A DNA stretch of 64,000 nucleotides, taken from positions 930,001-994,000 of the forward strand of contig NZ_CP073013.1 in assembly GCF_020694005.1 (NCBI RefSeq), in the 5' to 3' direction. The notes under the pieces are model-generated. The model did not search any database. It was given only the letters and a program-made list of their open reading frames with translations, and was not told where the DNA came from. Positions 55,306 through 63,674 of this stretch are shown piece after piece (position 1 is the first letter of the stretch; every line of letters starts with the position of its first letter). The position numbers and the translations under genes are program-made. The DNA comes from Marinomonas profundi. GTDB taxonomy: Bacteria > Pseudomonadota > Gammaproteobacteria > Pseudomonadales > Marinomonadaceae.

Positions 55306-55767
55306 ATGTCTGCAGAGAAATTAAATACTGCTCCAGAGCTAAAATACGAGAGGATGGCACACATTATTCGAGAGCTCTCGAAGCAGTACTTCAATTCATT
55401 AGAACGAAGATTACAGCCCTACGGCGTAAACCATGGATTTTGGGGATACTTACGTGAGCTCTGGAACGAGGAAGGAATCTCCCAGAAAACCTTAAGTGAA
55501 CGAGTGGGACTTACTGGACCCACAACGAACTCCGTTATTAAACGCATGTTGGCAGCTGGCCTCGTCGAGCTTCGCCCTATAACTGAAGGAAAACCAAGAC
55601 AGGTCGTTTATTTAACTGAATATGGAAAGAGCCTTAAGGACACCCTTGAACCTCTAGCAAAAGAAGTCAATGACGTGGCTCAAAGCGGTATGAGCCCTGA
55701 GGAAATTGAAATCGTTCGCGAATATTTATTGAACATGCATTCTAATCTTATGGAGGACAATACCTAA
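55306..55767 (+). CDS. MarR-family transcriptional regulator
   Basis: A 153-residue MarR-type regulator. The winged HTH lies at residues about 60-115 (GISQKTLSERVGLTGPTTNS, VIKRMLAAGLVELRP, then the wing with GKPRQVVYLTEYG); N- and C-terminal helices form the dimer and ligand pocket. MarR proteins commonly sense aromatic acids. It lies between nadC and the pht genes and is the only regulator of the cluster in the window, so it is the likely ligand of the TTAG-N4-CTAA sites. Its own upstream region carries only a half motif (TTAGAAATC). Confidence 0.88.
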   Translation: MSAEKLNTAPELKYERMAHIIRELSKQYFNSLERRLQPYGVNHGFWGYLRELWNEEGISQKTLSERVGLTGPTTNSVIKRMLAAGLVELRPITEGKPRQVVYLTEYGKSLKDTLEPLAKEVNDVAQSGMSPEEIEIVREYLLNMHSNLMEDNT

Positions 55768-55895
55768 TTTTTGATGACTGCCAAGGCAGCGAATAGCTGG
55801 CAACTGAAGCAGAAAGCAAAACCCCAGCACAAGACTTTGCTCATACTGAGGCATATAGCACTTATAAGAAACCTTAAAGAAGCCAACCTATTTAG

Positions 55896-56600
55896 TCGTC
55901 CCTGAATAACTCTCAACCCATTGAATGCAAAGTGTTTTTATAAGATAGTTAATGCCTAAATCTTGCTATAAATGCGCCATAAGGCCCAAAAAGTTGTAGA
56001 ATGGGTGATTTTTATGAAGCCTCGTCAGACAAAGACCATACCGCAAAAGGATTTATTCCAACCACAGCTCGTTGACATCATTAACCCCAACCATCCTTTG
56101 GTTCGACTGGCTAAGGTTATTGATTGGAACCAGTTGGACAACGAATTGGGGGGACACTTCTCAACGGTAATCCCCCCGAAAAATAACAGCAACAAGTAGA
56201 AACCTTGATTGGGCGAAAACCTGAAATCTGTTTTGTCGACCGAGGATATAAAGGATCAGGTGTGGAAGACATTAAAGTCTTGATTGCAGGGCAAAAAGGC
56301 GGAGTCCCAAAGAAAGAGAAGAACTGGATGGGGAGAAGAAATAGCGTAGAGCCCATCATCGGGCATCTCAAATCAGACGGAAAACTCAGACGATGCTTCC
56401 TTAAAGGAATACTGGGCGATGCGATTAACGTGATCCTAAGCGCCTGTGGCCAAAACCTTCGTAAGCTGCTGAAGTGGCTTAACTTTGCCTTGATCCGGTG
56501 TGGCATTTATAGCGGGATGAGATGAATACAATCCTTATTGCCGAGAAGGCTAGAAAATGAAATGGCGCTTTAGACTAAAAACGCCATTATTCAGAGTCGA
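55896..56600 (+). mobile_element. IS-C copy 2: internally deleted, 705-bp non-autonomous derivative
   Basis: Both ends are present (TCGTCCCTGAATAA and the reverse complement of TCGACTCTGAATAA), flanked by the 8-bp direct repeat CTATTTAG (55888-55895 and 56601-56608). The transposase gene starts at 56014 (MKPRQTKTIPQKDL) and breaks after GGHFSTV near 56165; about 20 bases later it resumes in the middle of the gene (QVETLIGRKPEICFVDRG) and meets a premature stop at 56525. It probably depended on a full-length IS-C for movement. Confidence 0.88.
56014..56525 (+). pseudogene. Deleted IS-C transposase gene
   Basis: The N-terminal 50 codons and the C-terminal 105 codons of the IS-C transposase are separated by a large deletion and a frameshift. 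The first part ends at a stop at 56199. The second part (MIGRKPEICFVDRGYKGSG to RCGIYSGMR) has a premature TGA where copy 1 continues RLIQALLPRR. It cannot make active transposase. Confidence 0.88.
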
Positions 56601-56611
56601 CTATTTAGTAT

Positions 56612-57892
56612 TTATCCAGCCACTACGTTTTCTTTCCAAAGTTCGCGCCAATCCGATTCTTTTGGTACAACTCCTTGGAAAGAAGCGATTGACGATTGAA
56701 GAATTGATGGTGCACTACCGATAGCAGGTTCACCATCAGCAACTTTCTGAGCAGCTTCTACCATAGTGCGACGGAATTCCACAATCGCTAAATCAGAAGA
56801 ACCAAGAATATCATCGGTACGGTTAACAATTTTACCCATCGATACCCACATCGCGGTATCTTGGTTTGGTATGCCCGCAATACCAGTAAAATCACCCTCT
56901 TTCATTTTTATACGATCCTGACGGAAGCGGTTTTCCATAGTACCTACAGTAGCCCAAGTGATTGGATCGACATCTTCACCCGGTACTGCACGAGCGAATT
57001 TACGCCAAGCAGTCGTATCTGGTGTAGTTTCAGGATTACCCCATGCGATAAAGTGGAAGTTACAGTTTTCATTGTCGATCGGAACGATGACCGCTGCAAC
57101 ATTGTATGAAGTGTTAGGCGGAATCAACGCGTAGTAAGGCGCGACATACTGAGTGATACGAATGTAGTCATGGGTTGCAGCGTTAGCGATAGGACGACGA
57201 ATAGCAGCGTAATGGAATCCATAATCAGTTTTCGCAGACTGCATACGCGGGGACTTATCAGTTGATGGACGGTACCAGCTTTGATCGTCCGCAGCCGCAC
57301 TTTCAACTTTTGCAGGCACCATGTCCGAAGAGTGCAATGATGAAGAATGAGCTGAGTCAATCTGACCTTCTAGAACTTGAGCCCAGTTACATGGCAAGCG
57401 GATTTTGAGGATCGAAACTTGCACATCTTCATTAGGTGCAAACGCTGGCTTTTTAAATTCAGGAGAATCACCTTCACCCAACCATGCCCAAAGGAATCCG
57501 CCCCACTCAACTGTTTTATAAGCTTTGTGCTTCACTTTAGAGCACATAGACTTTTCTGCTTCTGGTGGCTCAGAAGCCATTGCTACAACGTTACCTTCCA
57601 CATCAAACTTCCAGCCGTGATACAAGCAGCGGATACCACAATCTTCATTACGACCGAGCACCAAAGACGCCGAGCGGTGAGGACAAAGTTCATCCAATAA
57701 GCCCACTCGACCTTCGGTATCGCGAAATGCTACATAACGAGAACCCAAAGCTTCAACCAACACTGGAGTTCCATCGCACTCTTTAACCTCTTCGAGCAAA
57801 CAAACCGGCGTCCAATGCTGACGCATAAGCTTACCCATCGGGTCGGTCGGCATAACATGAGTTAATAATTCATTTTCTTGTGGTGTAAGCAT
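56612..57892 (-). CDS. pht3: Phthalate 4,5-dioxygenase, Rieske oxygenase component
   Basis: A 426-residue aromatic-ring-hydroxylating oxygenase alpha subunit of the phthalate dioxygenase type. The Rieske [2Fe-2S] motif is C-P-H near residue 70 (LCPHRSASL) and CLYHGW near residue 88; the mononuclear iron site is DSAHSSSLHSSD near residue 180. It converts phthalate to cis-4,5-dihydrodiol using electrons from the Pht2 reductase. It is divergent from pht2-4-5; its promoter (TTGACT-N17-TATTAT) carries a putative operator in the spacer and -10. The specificity call rests on the neighbouring pht2, pht4 and pht5 genes. Confidence 0.88.
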   Translation of the reverse strand: MLTPQENELLTHVMPTDPMGKLMRQHWTPVCLLEEVKECDGTPVLVEALGSRYVAFRDTEGRVGLLDELCPHRSASLVLGRNEDCGIRCLYHGWKFDVEGNVVAMASEPPEAEKSMCSKVKHKAYKTVEWGGFLWAWLGEGDSPEFKKPAFAPNEDVQVSILKIRLPCNWAQVLEGQIDSAHSSSLHSSDMVPAKVESAAADDQSWYRPSTDKSPRMQSAKTDYGFHYAAIRRPIANAATHDYIRITQYVAPYYALIPPNTSYNVAAVIVPIDNENCNFHFIAWGNPETTPDTTAWRKFARAVPGEDVDPITWATVGTMENRFRQDRIKMKEGDFTGIAGIPNQDTAMWVSMGKIVNRTDDILGSSDLAIVEFRRTMVEAAQKVADGEPAIGSAPSILQSSIASFQGVVPKESDWRELWKENVVAG

Positions 57893-58074
57893 CGTGCCTT
57901 TCTCCGTTTTATTTTATTTCGCATAGCTACAAGCACCCTACGTCACTGCTTGTCAGCCAAATTTGTAACCACGCTTCTATTCGACGAGTCGATAAGACAT
58001 GTCGAAGAAGCATTAGAGGCATTAGAGGTATTAACAAAAAATTAATCCCATGCTCGATTACCTCAGCGAAACAA

Positions 58075-58155
58075 ATAATAGATATCTAATTTTGAATAGT
58101 CAACATTATTAGCAATCTAATTATTGTTGACTAAAAATTATTAGATTGCTAATAT
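58075..58155. promoter_or_regulatory. Divergent pht3 / pht2-4-5 promoters with three MarR-type operators
   Basis: Plus promoter: TTGACT (58127-58132), 17 bp, TAATAT (58150-58155). Minus promoter: TTGACT (58103-58098), 17 bp, TATTAT (58080-58075). ATTAGATTGCTAAT (58140-58153) occupies the spacer and -10 of the first, and ATAGATATCTAA (58078-58089) the same place in the second; ATTAGCAATCTAAT (58108-58121) lies between the two -35 boxes. The layout is typical of repression at both promoters. Confidence 0.8.
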
Positions 58156-58231
58156 TGTCCTAGATCATATATCCCGATTTAAGGATTGATGACACCATAT
58201 CCATATATTGCGACACCTAGAGAGAAGAAAA

Positions 58232-59161
58232 ATGAAACTGCAAGTGAGTGCTCGGCGTACTCTTACGCCAGAAATTGAAGAATTCACCCTAACTCCTGTT
58301 GATAGTCAACCTTTACCGCCAGCAGAACCTGGTTCACATATTTCTATAACCACGCCCTCTGGAGCTCATCGTTATTATTCATTGGTTTATTCTGGTGACA
58401 ACCCAAACGCTTACACTGTTGCAATTAAAAAAGAGCCTAATTCTCGTGGTGGTTCAAAGTCGATGCATGAGCAGGCAACGGTATCGACGATTCTGGATGT
58501 AGAAACGTCTGACAATGAATTTCCTCTCGGTCCGAAGCACGATGCTTTATTAATAGGTGGTGGAATAGGTATCACACCTATCTACTCTATGGCACAACAA
58601 TTAAAAGCAGAAGGTAGAAAATTCCGAGTTATTTATTTAGCTCGCAGCTATGAAAAAGCAGCGTATGCTGATGAGCTCCAGGAGCTTTGCGGAGATGACA
58701 TCATCATTCACTATAGCGAAGGCGATAGTTCAAATGCTTTCGATTTTTGGGATTTACTGATGACTCCAACTCAGGAACATATCTATTGTTGTGGGCCAAC
58801 ATCTCTAATGGAAGAGGTGAAAGGTGGTACGGGGCATTGGCCTGATGGCCGAGTTCACTTTGAGGAATTCATGCCCATAGAAATCATTCGAGATAACGAT
58901 ACCGAATTCACCATCGAACTCGCCAAATCAGGTGAAACGATAACTGTACCCGCAGATCGCACTATACTGGAAGCCTTACGCGCTAACGGACATGATTTTT
59001 CCAGCTCTTGTGAAACCGGAACTTGTGGCACCTGCAAATGTACATATATGGAAGGCGAAGTGGATCACCGTGACTTAGCTTTAATGGATGATGAGAAGTC
59101 CGACACAATAATGTTGTGTGTATCCCGAGCGAAAGGTGACCACCTTGTCCTCGATATCTAA
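58232..59161 (+). CDS. pht2: Phthalate 4,5-dioxygenase reductase component
   Basis: A 309-residue flavin and iron-sulfur reductase in the order FMN/NAD module then plant-type ferredoxin. HRYYSLVYSGDNP binds flavin, ALLIGGGIGITPIYSMAQQL and IYCCGPTSLMEEV belong to the NAD domain, and SSCETGTCGTCKCTYMEG plus MLCVSRAKG supply the four cysteines of the [2Fe-2S] cluster. It transfers electrons from NADH to the Pht3 oxygenase. The ATG at 58232 (MKLQVSARRTL) is preceded by AGAGAAGA; an ATG at 58208 would add eight residues. pht4 overlaps its 3' end. Confidence 0.92.
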   Translation: MKLQVSARRTLTPEIEEFTLTPVDSQPLPPAEPGSHISITTPSGAHRYYSLVYSGDNPNAYTVAIKKEPNSRGGSKSMHEQATVSTILDVETSDNEFPLGPKHDALLIGGGIGITPIYSMAQQLKAEGRKFRVIYLARSYEKAAYADELQELCGDDIIIHYSEGDSSNAFDFWDLLMTPTQEHIYCCGPTSLMEEVKGGTGHWPDGRVHFEEFMPIEIIRDNDTEFTIELAKSGETITVPADRTILEALRANGHDFSSSCETGTCGTCKCTYMEGEVDHRDLALMDDEKSDTIMLCVSRAKGDHLVLDI

Positions 59162-60308
59162 TCCAATACGCATAGGTGTTGCGGGTTTAGGGAGAGCCTT
59201 TGCGCTATCGGCCACCGCTATCCATGCTCACCCAGGAGTTATCTTAGTTGCTGGCGCGGAGCCAAATTCCGAGCACAGAAGATCATTTGAAAAGACTTTT
59301 GACGCAAAGACCTATACAGATGTTAGCAACCTAGTAACAGACCCTGACGTGGAAGTGGTCTATGTATCCACACCTCATGGACTACATAAAGAGCATGCTT
59401 TAGCTGCTATAAATGCCGGTAAATCCGTCCTTATCGAAAAACCGATGACTGTCTCATTAGAAGATGCATCATCGCTAATTGAAGCGGCAAAAAAGGCGGG
59501 AGTACAGATCATTGTTGGCCCTAGCCACAGCTTTGATGGTCCAGTTAAGCTCGCGGAAGTTTTAATCGCGAAAGGTAAGATTGGGCGCGTAAGGATGATA
59601 CATGCGCTCTATGCAACCGATTTTTTATATCGCCCAAGAACAGCGTCGGAGCTTTCCACAGACTTAGGTGGAGGAGTAGTGTTTAGCCAAGCCGTCCATC
59701 AAGTCGATCTCGTCCGCCGACTCGCTGGTGTTCCCGCTCAGCGTGTTACCGCAAGAACAGGGGGCGTCTGGGATGCTGACCGACCGACCGAGGGTGCCTA
59801 CAGCATGCTGATTGATTTCAACGAAGGTATCTTTGCCAGCCTGACGTACTCAGGCTACGCTCATTTTGATGGTGACCGACTGATGGAAAATACTACTGAA
59901 TTAGGCATATCCAAGTCAGATGAATTCAAGAGCGCCCGCAAAATACTGGAATCCGTTCAGAACGAATCAGAATTTAAGTCATCACGCGGATTTTCATCAC
60001 TCGAAACCTGCCCTCAGGCTCAAACTCACGAGCACTTTGGTCAGGTTTTCGTATTCGGCGACCGCGGAGACCTTCGCCTGACACCGAACGGAGTGGAAAT
60101 TACCGATGCGAATGGCCCCGAATTCTACCCTGCACCTTTTAGAACCTCCCGCGCAGAAGTATTTGACACACTTTATGCGGCACTGCGTGAACAAACACCC
60201 CCTTTGCAGAATGGCAAATGGGGCCGAGCTTCACTCGAAATCTGTCATGCACTACTTACCAGTAGCGAAACAGGTGACACAGTCACACTTAATTACCAAG
60301 AAGGATAA
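59145..60308 (+). CDS. pht4: 4,5-dihydro-4,5-dihydroxyphthalate dehydrogenase
   Basis: A 387-residue Gfo/Idh/MocA-type dehydrogenase; re-aromatises the cis-dihydrodiol to 4,5-dihydroxyphthalate with NAD+. RIGVAGLGRAFALSATAI is the Rossmann motif, SVLIEKPMTVSLEDAS the EKP motif, and GGVVFSQAVHQVDLVRRLAG the catalytic region. The start is uncertain: TTG at 59145 has a well-placed AAAGGTGA, while GTG at 59136 and ATG at 59118 are also in frame. All overlap the end of pht2, so translation is coupled. pht5 starts 3 bp after its stop. Confidence 0.9.
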   Translation: MSSISNPIRIGVAGLGRAFALSATAIHAHPGVILVAGAEPNSEHRRSFEKTFDAKTYTDVSNLVTDPDVEVVYVSTPHGLHKEHALAAINAGKSVLIEKPMTVSLEDASSLIEAAKKAGVQIIVGPSHSFDGPVKLAEVLIAKGKIGRVRMIHALYATDFLYRPRTASELSTDLGGGVVFSQAVHQVDLVRRLAGVPAQRVTARTGGVWDADRPTEGAYSMLIDFNEGIFASLTYSGYAHFDGDRLMENTTELGISKSDEFKSARKILESVQNESEFKSSRGFSSLETCPQAQTHEHFGQVFVFGDRGDLRLTPNGVEITDANGPEFYPAPFRTSRAEVFDTLYAALREQTPPLQNGKWGRASLEICHALLTSSETGDTVTLNYQEG

Positions 60309-60311
60309 AAA

Positions 60312-61298
60312 ATGTCTAAGCTCCAACTTTCCCTAGCAATGGGTGATTATGATCGAACCCGCCCTATTCATGATGGACGGGTACAAATCGACGGTGTCGA
60401 CCCGATCACTTTTCTTCAATCACCAGAAGAGATGTTCTTCAACGCATTTCGCCACAAAACGTGTGATATTTCAGAAATATCATTGAGTTCATATTGTGTT
60501 TCGTTGACTCGAGAAAATCCTCAATACATCGCAATTCCTGTTTTCCTTAGCCGTGCATTCCGCCACTCCTCCGTTTATATTCGTGCAGATAGAGGAATTG
60601 AAACACCTCAAGATCTCAAAGGTCGCCGCATCGGCATCGCGGAATATCAACTGACAGCAAACGTATGGGTTAGAGCAATCCTTGCAGATGCAGGTGTAAC
60701 CCCTGATCAGATTACGTGGATACGTGGGGGAATGGACAAACCTGGTCGCCCTGAGAAAATCAAACTTGATCTACCAGACAACGTAACTATCGAGAACGCT
60801 CCAGAAGGTGCGACCCTAAACCAGATGTTAATCGATGGAGAAATTGATGGTTTCATCGGCCCTAGATGGCCACGTTGTTACTACGAAGGCCACCCTCAAA
60901 TTCGTCGACTTTGGCAAGATGGTTTTTCTGCAGCACGCCAATGGCATCAGGACACCGGGTTATTCCCAATCATGCACGTTCTAGGTGTGCGTCGTGGTTT
61001 AGCTGAGCAGCACCCCTGGTTACCAGGCGCTCTGCTCAAGGCCTTCACTGAAGCTAAAACAATGGCGACGGATGCCCTATCAGATACTTCAGCAACCAAA
61101 GTAACAATGCCATTTGTCGAAGATGTATTAGGTGTAACGCAACAAATGTCCAAGGATCTTTGGTCATACGGAGTCGCACCGAACATAAAAACGCTAGAAT
61201 ATTTCCTGCGCAACCACTACGAACAGGGGCTGAGTTCAAGACATCTTTCTGTAGATGAACTGTTCCACCCAGCAACTACCGAGGTCTATTCTCTGTAA
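60312..61298 (+). CDS. pht5: 4,5-dihydroxyphthalate decarboxylase
   Basis: A 328-residue Pht5-type decarboxylase converting 4,5-dihydroxyphthalate to protocatechuate. The fold is that of periplasmic binding proteins (ETPQDLKGRRIGIAEYQLTA is like NMT1/Tau proteins), but there is no signal peptide, which fits a cytosolic enzyme. It starts SKLQLSLAMGDYDRTRPIHD, with GFIGPRWPRCYYEGHPQIRR and GLFPIMHVLGVRRGLAEQHP as in known family members. It is the last gene of the pht2-4-5 operon; protocatechuate ring-cleavage genes are not in the window. Confidence 0.9.
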   Translation: MSKLQLSLAMGDYDRTRPIHDGRVQIDGVDPITFLQSPEEMFFNAFRHKTCDISEISLSSYCVSLTRENPQYIAIPVFLSRAFRHSSVYIRADRGIETPQDLKGRRIGIAEYQLTANVWVRAILADAGVTPDQITWIRGGMDKPGRPEKIKLDLPDNVTIENAPEGATLNQMLIDGEIDGFIGPRWPRCYYEGHPQIRRLWQDGFSAARQWHQDTGLFPIMHVLGVRRGLAEQHPWLPGALLKAFTEAKTMATDALSDTSATKVTMPFVEDVLGVTQQMSKDLWSYGVAPNIKTLEYFLRNHYEQGLSSRHLSVDELFHPATTEVYSL

Positions 61299-61334
61299 AT
61301 ATATTTAGTGATAAACGGTGTAGAAACAAACCAG

Positions 61335-61441
61335 CTAGGGAATGTGCGATTAAGTCAGCTAGTTAGTACGAAGTCACACCTGACTTGATTTGCTTTTAAA
61401 TTTGCTCAAAATCTTAGTTTTTAGTGTGTCTTATTCCCTAG
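61335..61441. mobile_element. 99-bp IS-A-related miniature element with CTAG duplication
   Basis: CTAG (61335-61338) and CTAG (61438-61441) flank a 99-bp segment beginning GGAATGTGCGATTAAGTCAG, which closely resembles the IS-A terminus GGAACATGCGATTAAGTCGG, and ending ATTCC. The same AAGTCAG/CTGACTT internal hairpin as in IS-A is present. CTAG fits the YTAR target rule of IS5-type elements. The right end is only partly similar to the left. Confidence 0.55.
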
Positions 61442-61464
61442 TTGGAGCCTTTAAAGCTCCAACT
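61440..61464. terminator. Hairpin downstream of pht5
   Basis: AGTTGGAGC and GCTCCAACT form a perfect 9-bp stem with a 7-base loop about 140 bp after pht5. Without a T tract its terminator role is a guess. Confidence 0.4.
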
Positions 61465-61498
61465 ACCATCACCCAGACGGATTAACCCCGTGTTCTGG

Positions 61499-62311
61499 TC
61501 AAGTCCAACCGGACACTTTCCTAAAGGAGTTTTCATACTCAATGGGTGATTGGTCGCCATTCGACGAATGTAATCGCTCCAGATTGTAATATTTCACATA
61601 CGCCGCAACATCTTGCTTCATATGCTCTCTTGTTGGTTGTGCTACCTTGAACAACCAATCATGTTTTAAACTGCCGAAGAACCTTTCAACCACGGCATTA
61701 TCCCAACACGCACCGACGTCACCCATGCTAGAGCGGCAATCAAGCCGTTTTAATAGGCTTCTAAAGTGTTTACTCGTGTATTGCGAGCCTCTGTCGCTAT
61801 GAAACACTAAGCCCTTTGGCGGCTGTCGTAAGCGATGTGCTTTTAAAAATGCATGCTCAATTAAGTCTGTCGTCATACGTTTTGACGTGTGCCAACCCAC
61901 TATGCGACGACCAAATAAATCCATTACAATAGCAAGGTATAGCCAGCCTTCGCCTGTTTTTAAATATGACACATCCCCAGCCCACACCTGGTTTGGGCCT
62001 AACGGGTTAAAATTCATGTTCAATAAATTATCCGCTACAGCATCACTGTCTTTGCGCTTTGTGGTGACTTTGTAAGCGATACGCTGCTTAACGACTAACC
62101 CCAATCGTTTCATCAAGCCAATGACACGATGCCGGCTAACATCAAAGTCTTCTTTGCGAAGCTTTTTCGCAAGCTCTCGGCTACCCAGACTGCCTCGACT
62201 ATCTTCAAAAAGCGCCTTCGCCCTACGATGTAAATTCAGTGTTTGTGCACTGATAATTATCGCGGGACGTTTTCGCCAAGCATAGTATGCAGATTTGCTA
62301 ACGCGCATCAC
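61499..62311 (-). CDS. IS3-family transposase OrfB
   Basis: A 270-residue integrase-core protein: VWAGDVSYLKTGEGWLYLAI (first Asp), LVFHSDRGSQYTSKHFRSLL (second Asp) and NAVVERFFGSLKHDWLFK (Glu). As in other IS3 elements it would be made by frameshift from OrfA. The first ATG in frame is given as the start. Confidence 0.92.
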   Translation of the reverse strand: MMRVSKSAYYAWRKRPAIIISAQTLNLHRRAKALFEDSRGSLGSRELAKKLRKEDFDVSRHRVIGLMKRLGLVVKQRIAYKVTTKRKDSDAVADNLLNMNFNPLGPNQVWAGDVSYLKTGEGWLYLAIVMDLFGRRIVGWHTSKRMTTDLIEHAFLKAHRLRQPPKGLVFHSDRGSQYTSKHFRSLLKRLDCRSSMGDVGACWDNAVVERFFGSLKHDWLFKVAQPTREHMKQDVAAYVKYYNLERLHSSNGDQSPIEYENSFRKVSGWT

Positions 62312-62367
62312 TTTACACGATATGGCAACTGGGTACTGCTTACCTAAACTTTTGAGAAATGAATATT

Positions 62368-62655
62368 TTATTTCATTTCTTTTGCGAAAAACGCTGAAGC
62401 CTTTTTTAATATTTCGCGCTCCATCAGCAAGCGCTTATTGTCTTTTCTGAGCTGAACGAGTTCAGCCCGCTCATCCTTCGACAACTCTGAATCTTCATCT
62501 TGTTGTTTAAACTTCGCTACCCAGTTATAAAGTAGCTTGTCAGTGATATTCAGTGAAGCGGCAGCCTCAACAACGGAGTAACCTTGCTCAATCACCAGCG
62601 CCACCGCTTCTTGCTTAAAATCGTTTGGATATTGTTTGTTAGTACGTTTAGTCAT
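62368..62655 (-). CDS. IS3-family transposase OrfA
   Basis: A 95-residue HTH protein (QYPNDFKQEAVALVIEQG, AAASLNITDKLLYNWVAKF) with a C-terminal coiled coil (LVQLRKDNKRLLMEREILKK). The start at 62655 has GAGGT upstream; a longer start at 62667 is possible. Confidence 0.9.
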   Translation of the reverse strand: MTKRTNKQYPNDFKQEAVALVIEQGYSVVEAAASLNITDKLLYNWVAKFKQQDEDSELSKDERAELVQLRKDNKRLLMEREILKKASAFFAKEMK

Positions 62656-62712
62656 TTTACACCTCAATAATTGGATATTATCCTTTATTGAAGTGTCCGG
62701 CTAATTCAACCA

Positions 62713-63674
62713 CAACAGATCGATGCGGTTGCCCAAGAAGGATTTTCTAACCCAACATACAAGCCAACAGTCATACGACTAAACACATCTTTGACTTTAT
62801 ATACGATTGGGCGGCCTACGATTCGGTCTGGGTCATGGCCTGAAACAAGGTGCAAGTCAGCTATGGTCGCATCGATCTCATAACGAGCCCCTGGTCCAAA
62901 GTTATTTGTGGTGGAAGTGCTGTGGCTAGGTGTAACATCTTTTGCATATTCAATAGATGGTGTACGAGCTTGAACAACAAGAGGCTTTGCATAGTGTTTG
63001 TTGTAGTAGTATCGGAACTGCCTATAAGTGGGTAAATCTTCTTTTTTTATTTTAGGGTACTTTGACCTAATAAAGCCATTCGCCTTTGTCCTAGCCCCTT
63101 TTAGGTCAACATCATTATTAACTAAATAGAAGCCTTCAATAGCCAACTTGAAAAGACTTGCTATCTCATCAGTAATAGCAAGTCCCTCTCCATGGGATAC
63201 TGTGCGTTTACTCCCTGTTTTTTGAATTGCTAGTCGGTTTTGTCCAGGAGCACCGCATTTTGTGTAGTCTGGAGCAAGGGCGTCAGGAGAAAGCCCTCTC
63301 TGCCAATATCGACGCAATTGTCGAGTCACATACAGCCTAGACTCATCCGTTGCTTCTAAAACTGACTTAATCTTCTGATTCCTCAGCTTTTTATCAAATA
63401 AGGCAAAATAGTCCGTTAACAATAAAGCTACGGATCGATAAGCCCGATCTCTTATCTCTTCAGCTTTAGAGCCTGCTTCGGGGGTGGCCAACAAAATTGG
63501 ATCTGGCACGGCTTCAAGTGACAAACTTTCGAACTCATCTAGATTTACGCGATATGGCCACGCTTTTTCATCGTGTATATCGATAAGCATTAAGAAATCG
63601 ACATGTTCATAAACAATTCGGACATGGGTTGGATGGTCCAAGTGAGGGTCAAGAAATACTTTATTAAGATACAT
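62713..63674 (-). pseudogene. tnsB: Tn7-like TnsB transposase, truncated by IS3
   Basis: A 320-codon N-terminal part of a TnsB/Mu-type transposase. It opens MYLNKVFLDPHLDHPTHVRI, has HTH-like segments (IKSVLEATDESRLYVTRQLR) and reaches the catalytic RNase-H-fold domain: GPGARYEIDATIADLHLVSG with the first Asp and VKDVFSRMTVGLYVG with the second. The frame is cut after NPSWATA by the IS3 end, so the catalytic Glu and C-terminal domains are lost, and no continuation is recognisable beyond the element. Its start overlaps the TnsA-like gene by 11 bp, the usual tnsA-tnsB arrangement. Confidence 0.75.

Larger units (their letters stand above)
61496..62712 (-). mobile_element. IS3-family insertion sequence (second, about 1217 bp)
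   Basis: Imperfect inverted ends: TGGTCAAGTCCAACCGGACAC at the left and the reverse complement of TGGTTGAATTAGCCGGACAC at the right. It carries orfA and orfB on the minus strand, of a different IS3 subgroup from the 43.2-kb element. No target duplication was found (GTTC left, CAAC right), and only one side borders TnsB coding sequence, so a deletion may have followed insertion. Confidence 0.82.

Noticed and set aside
60312-61298. ABC-type substrate-binding protein
   Set aside because: The fold is shared, but there is no signal peptide, no permease genes, and the gene sits in the pht operon. Pht5-type decarboxylases belong to this superfamily.
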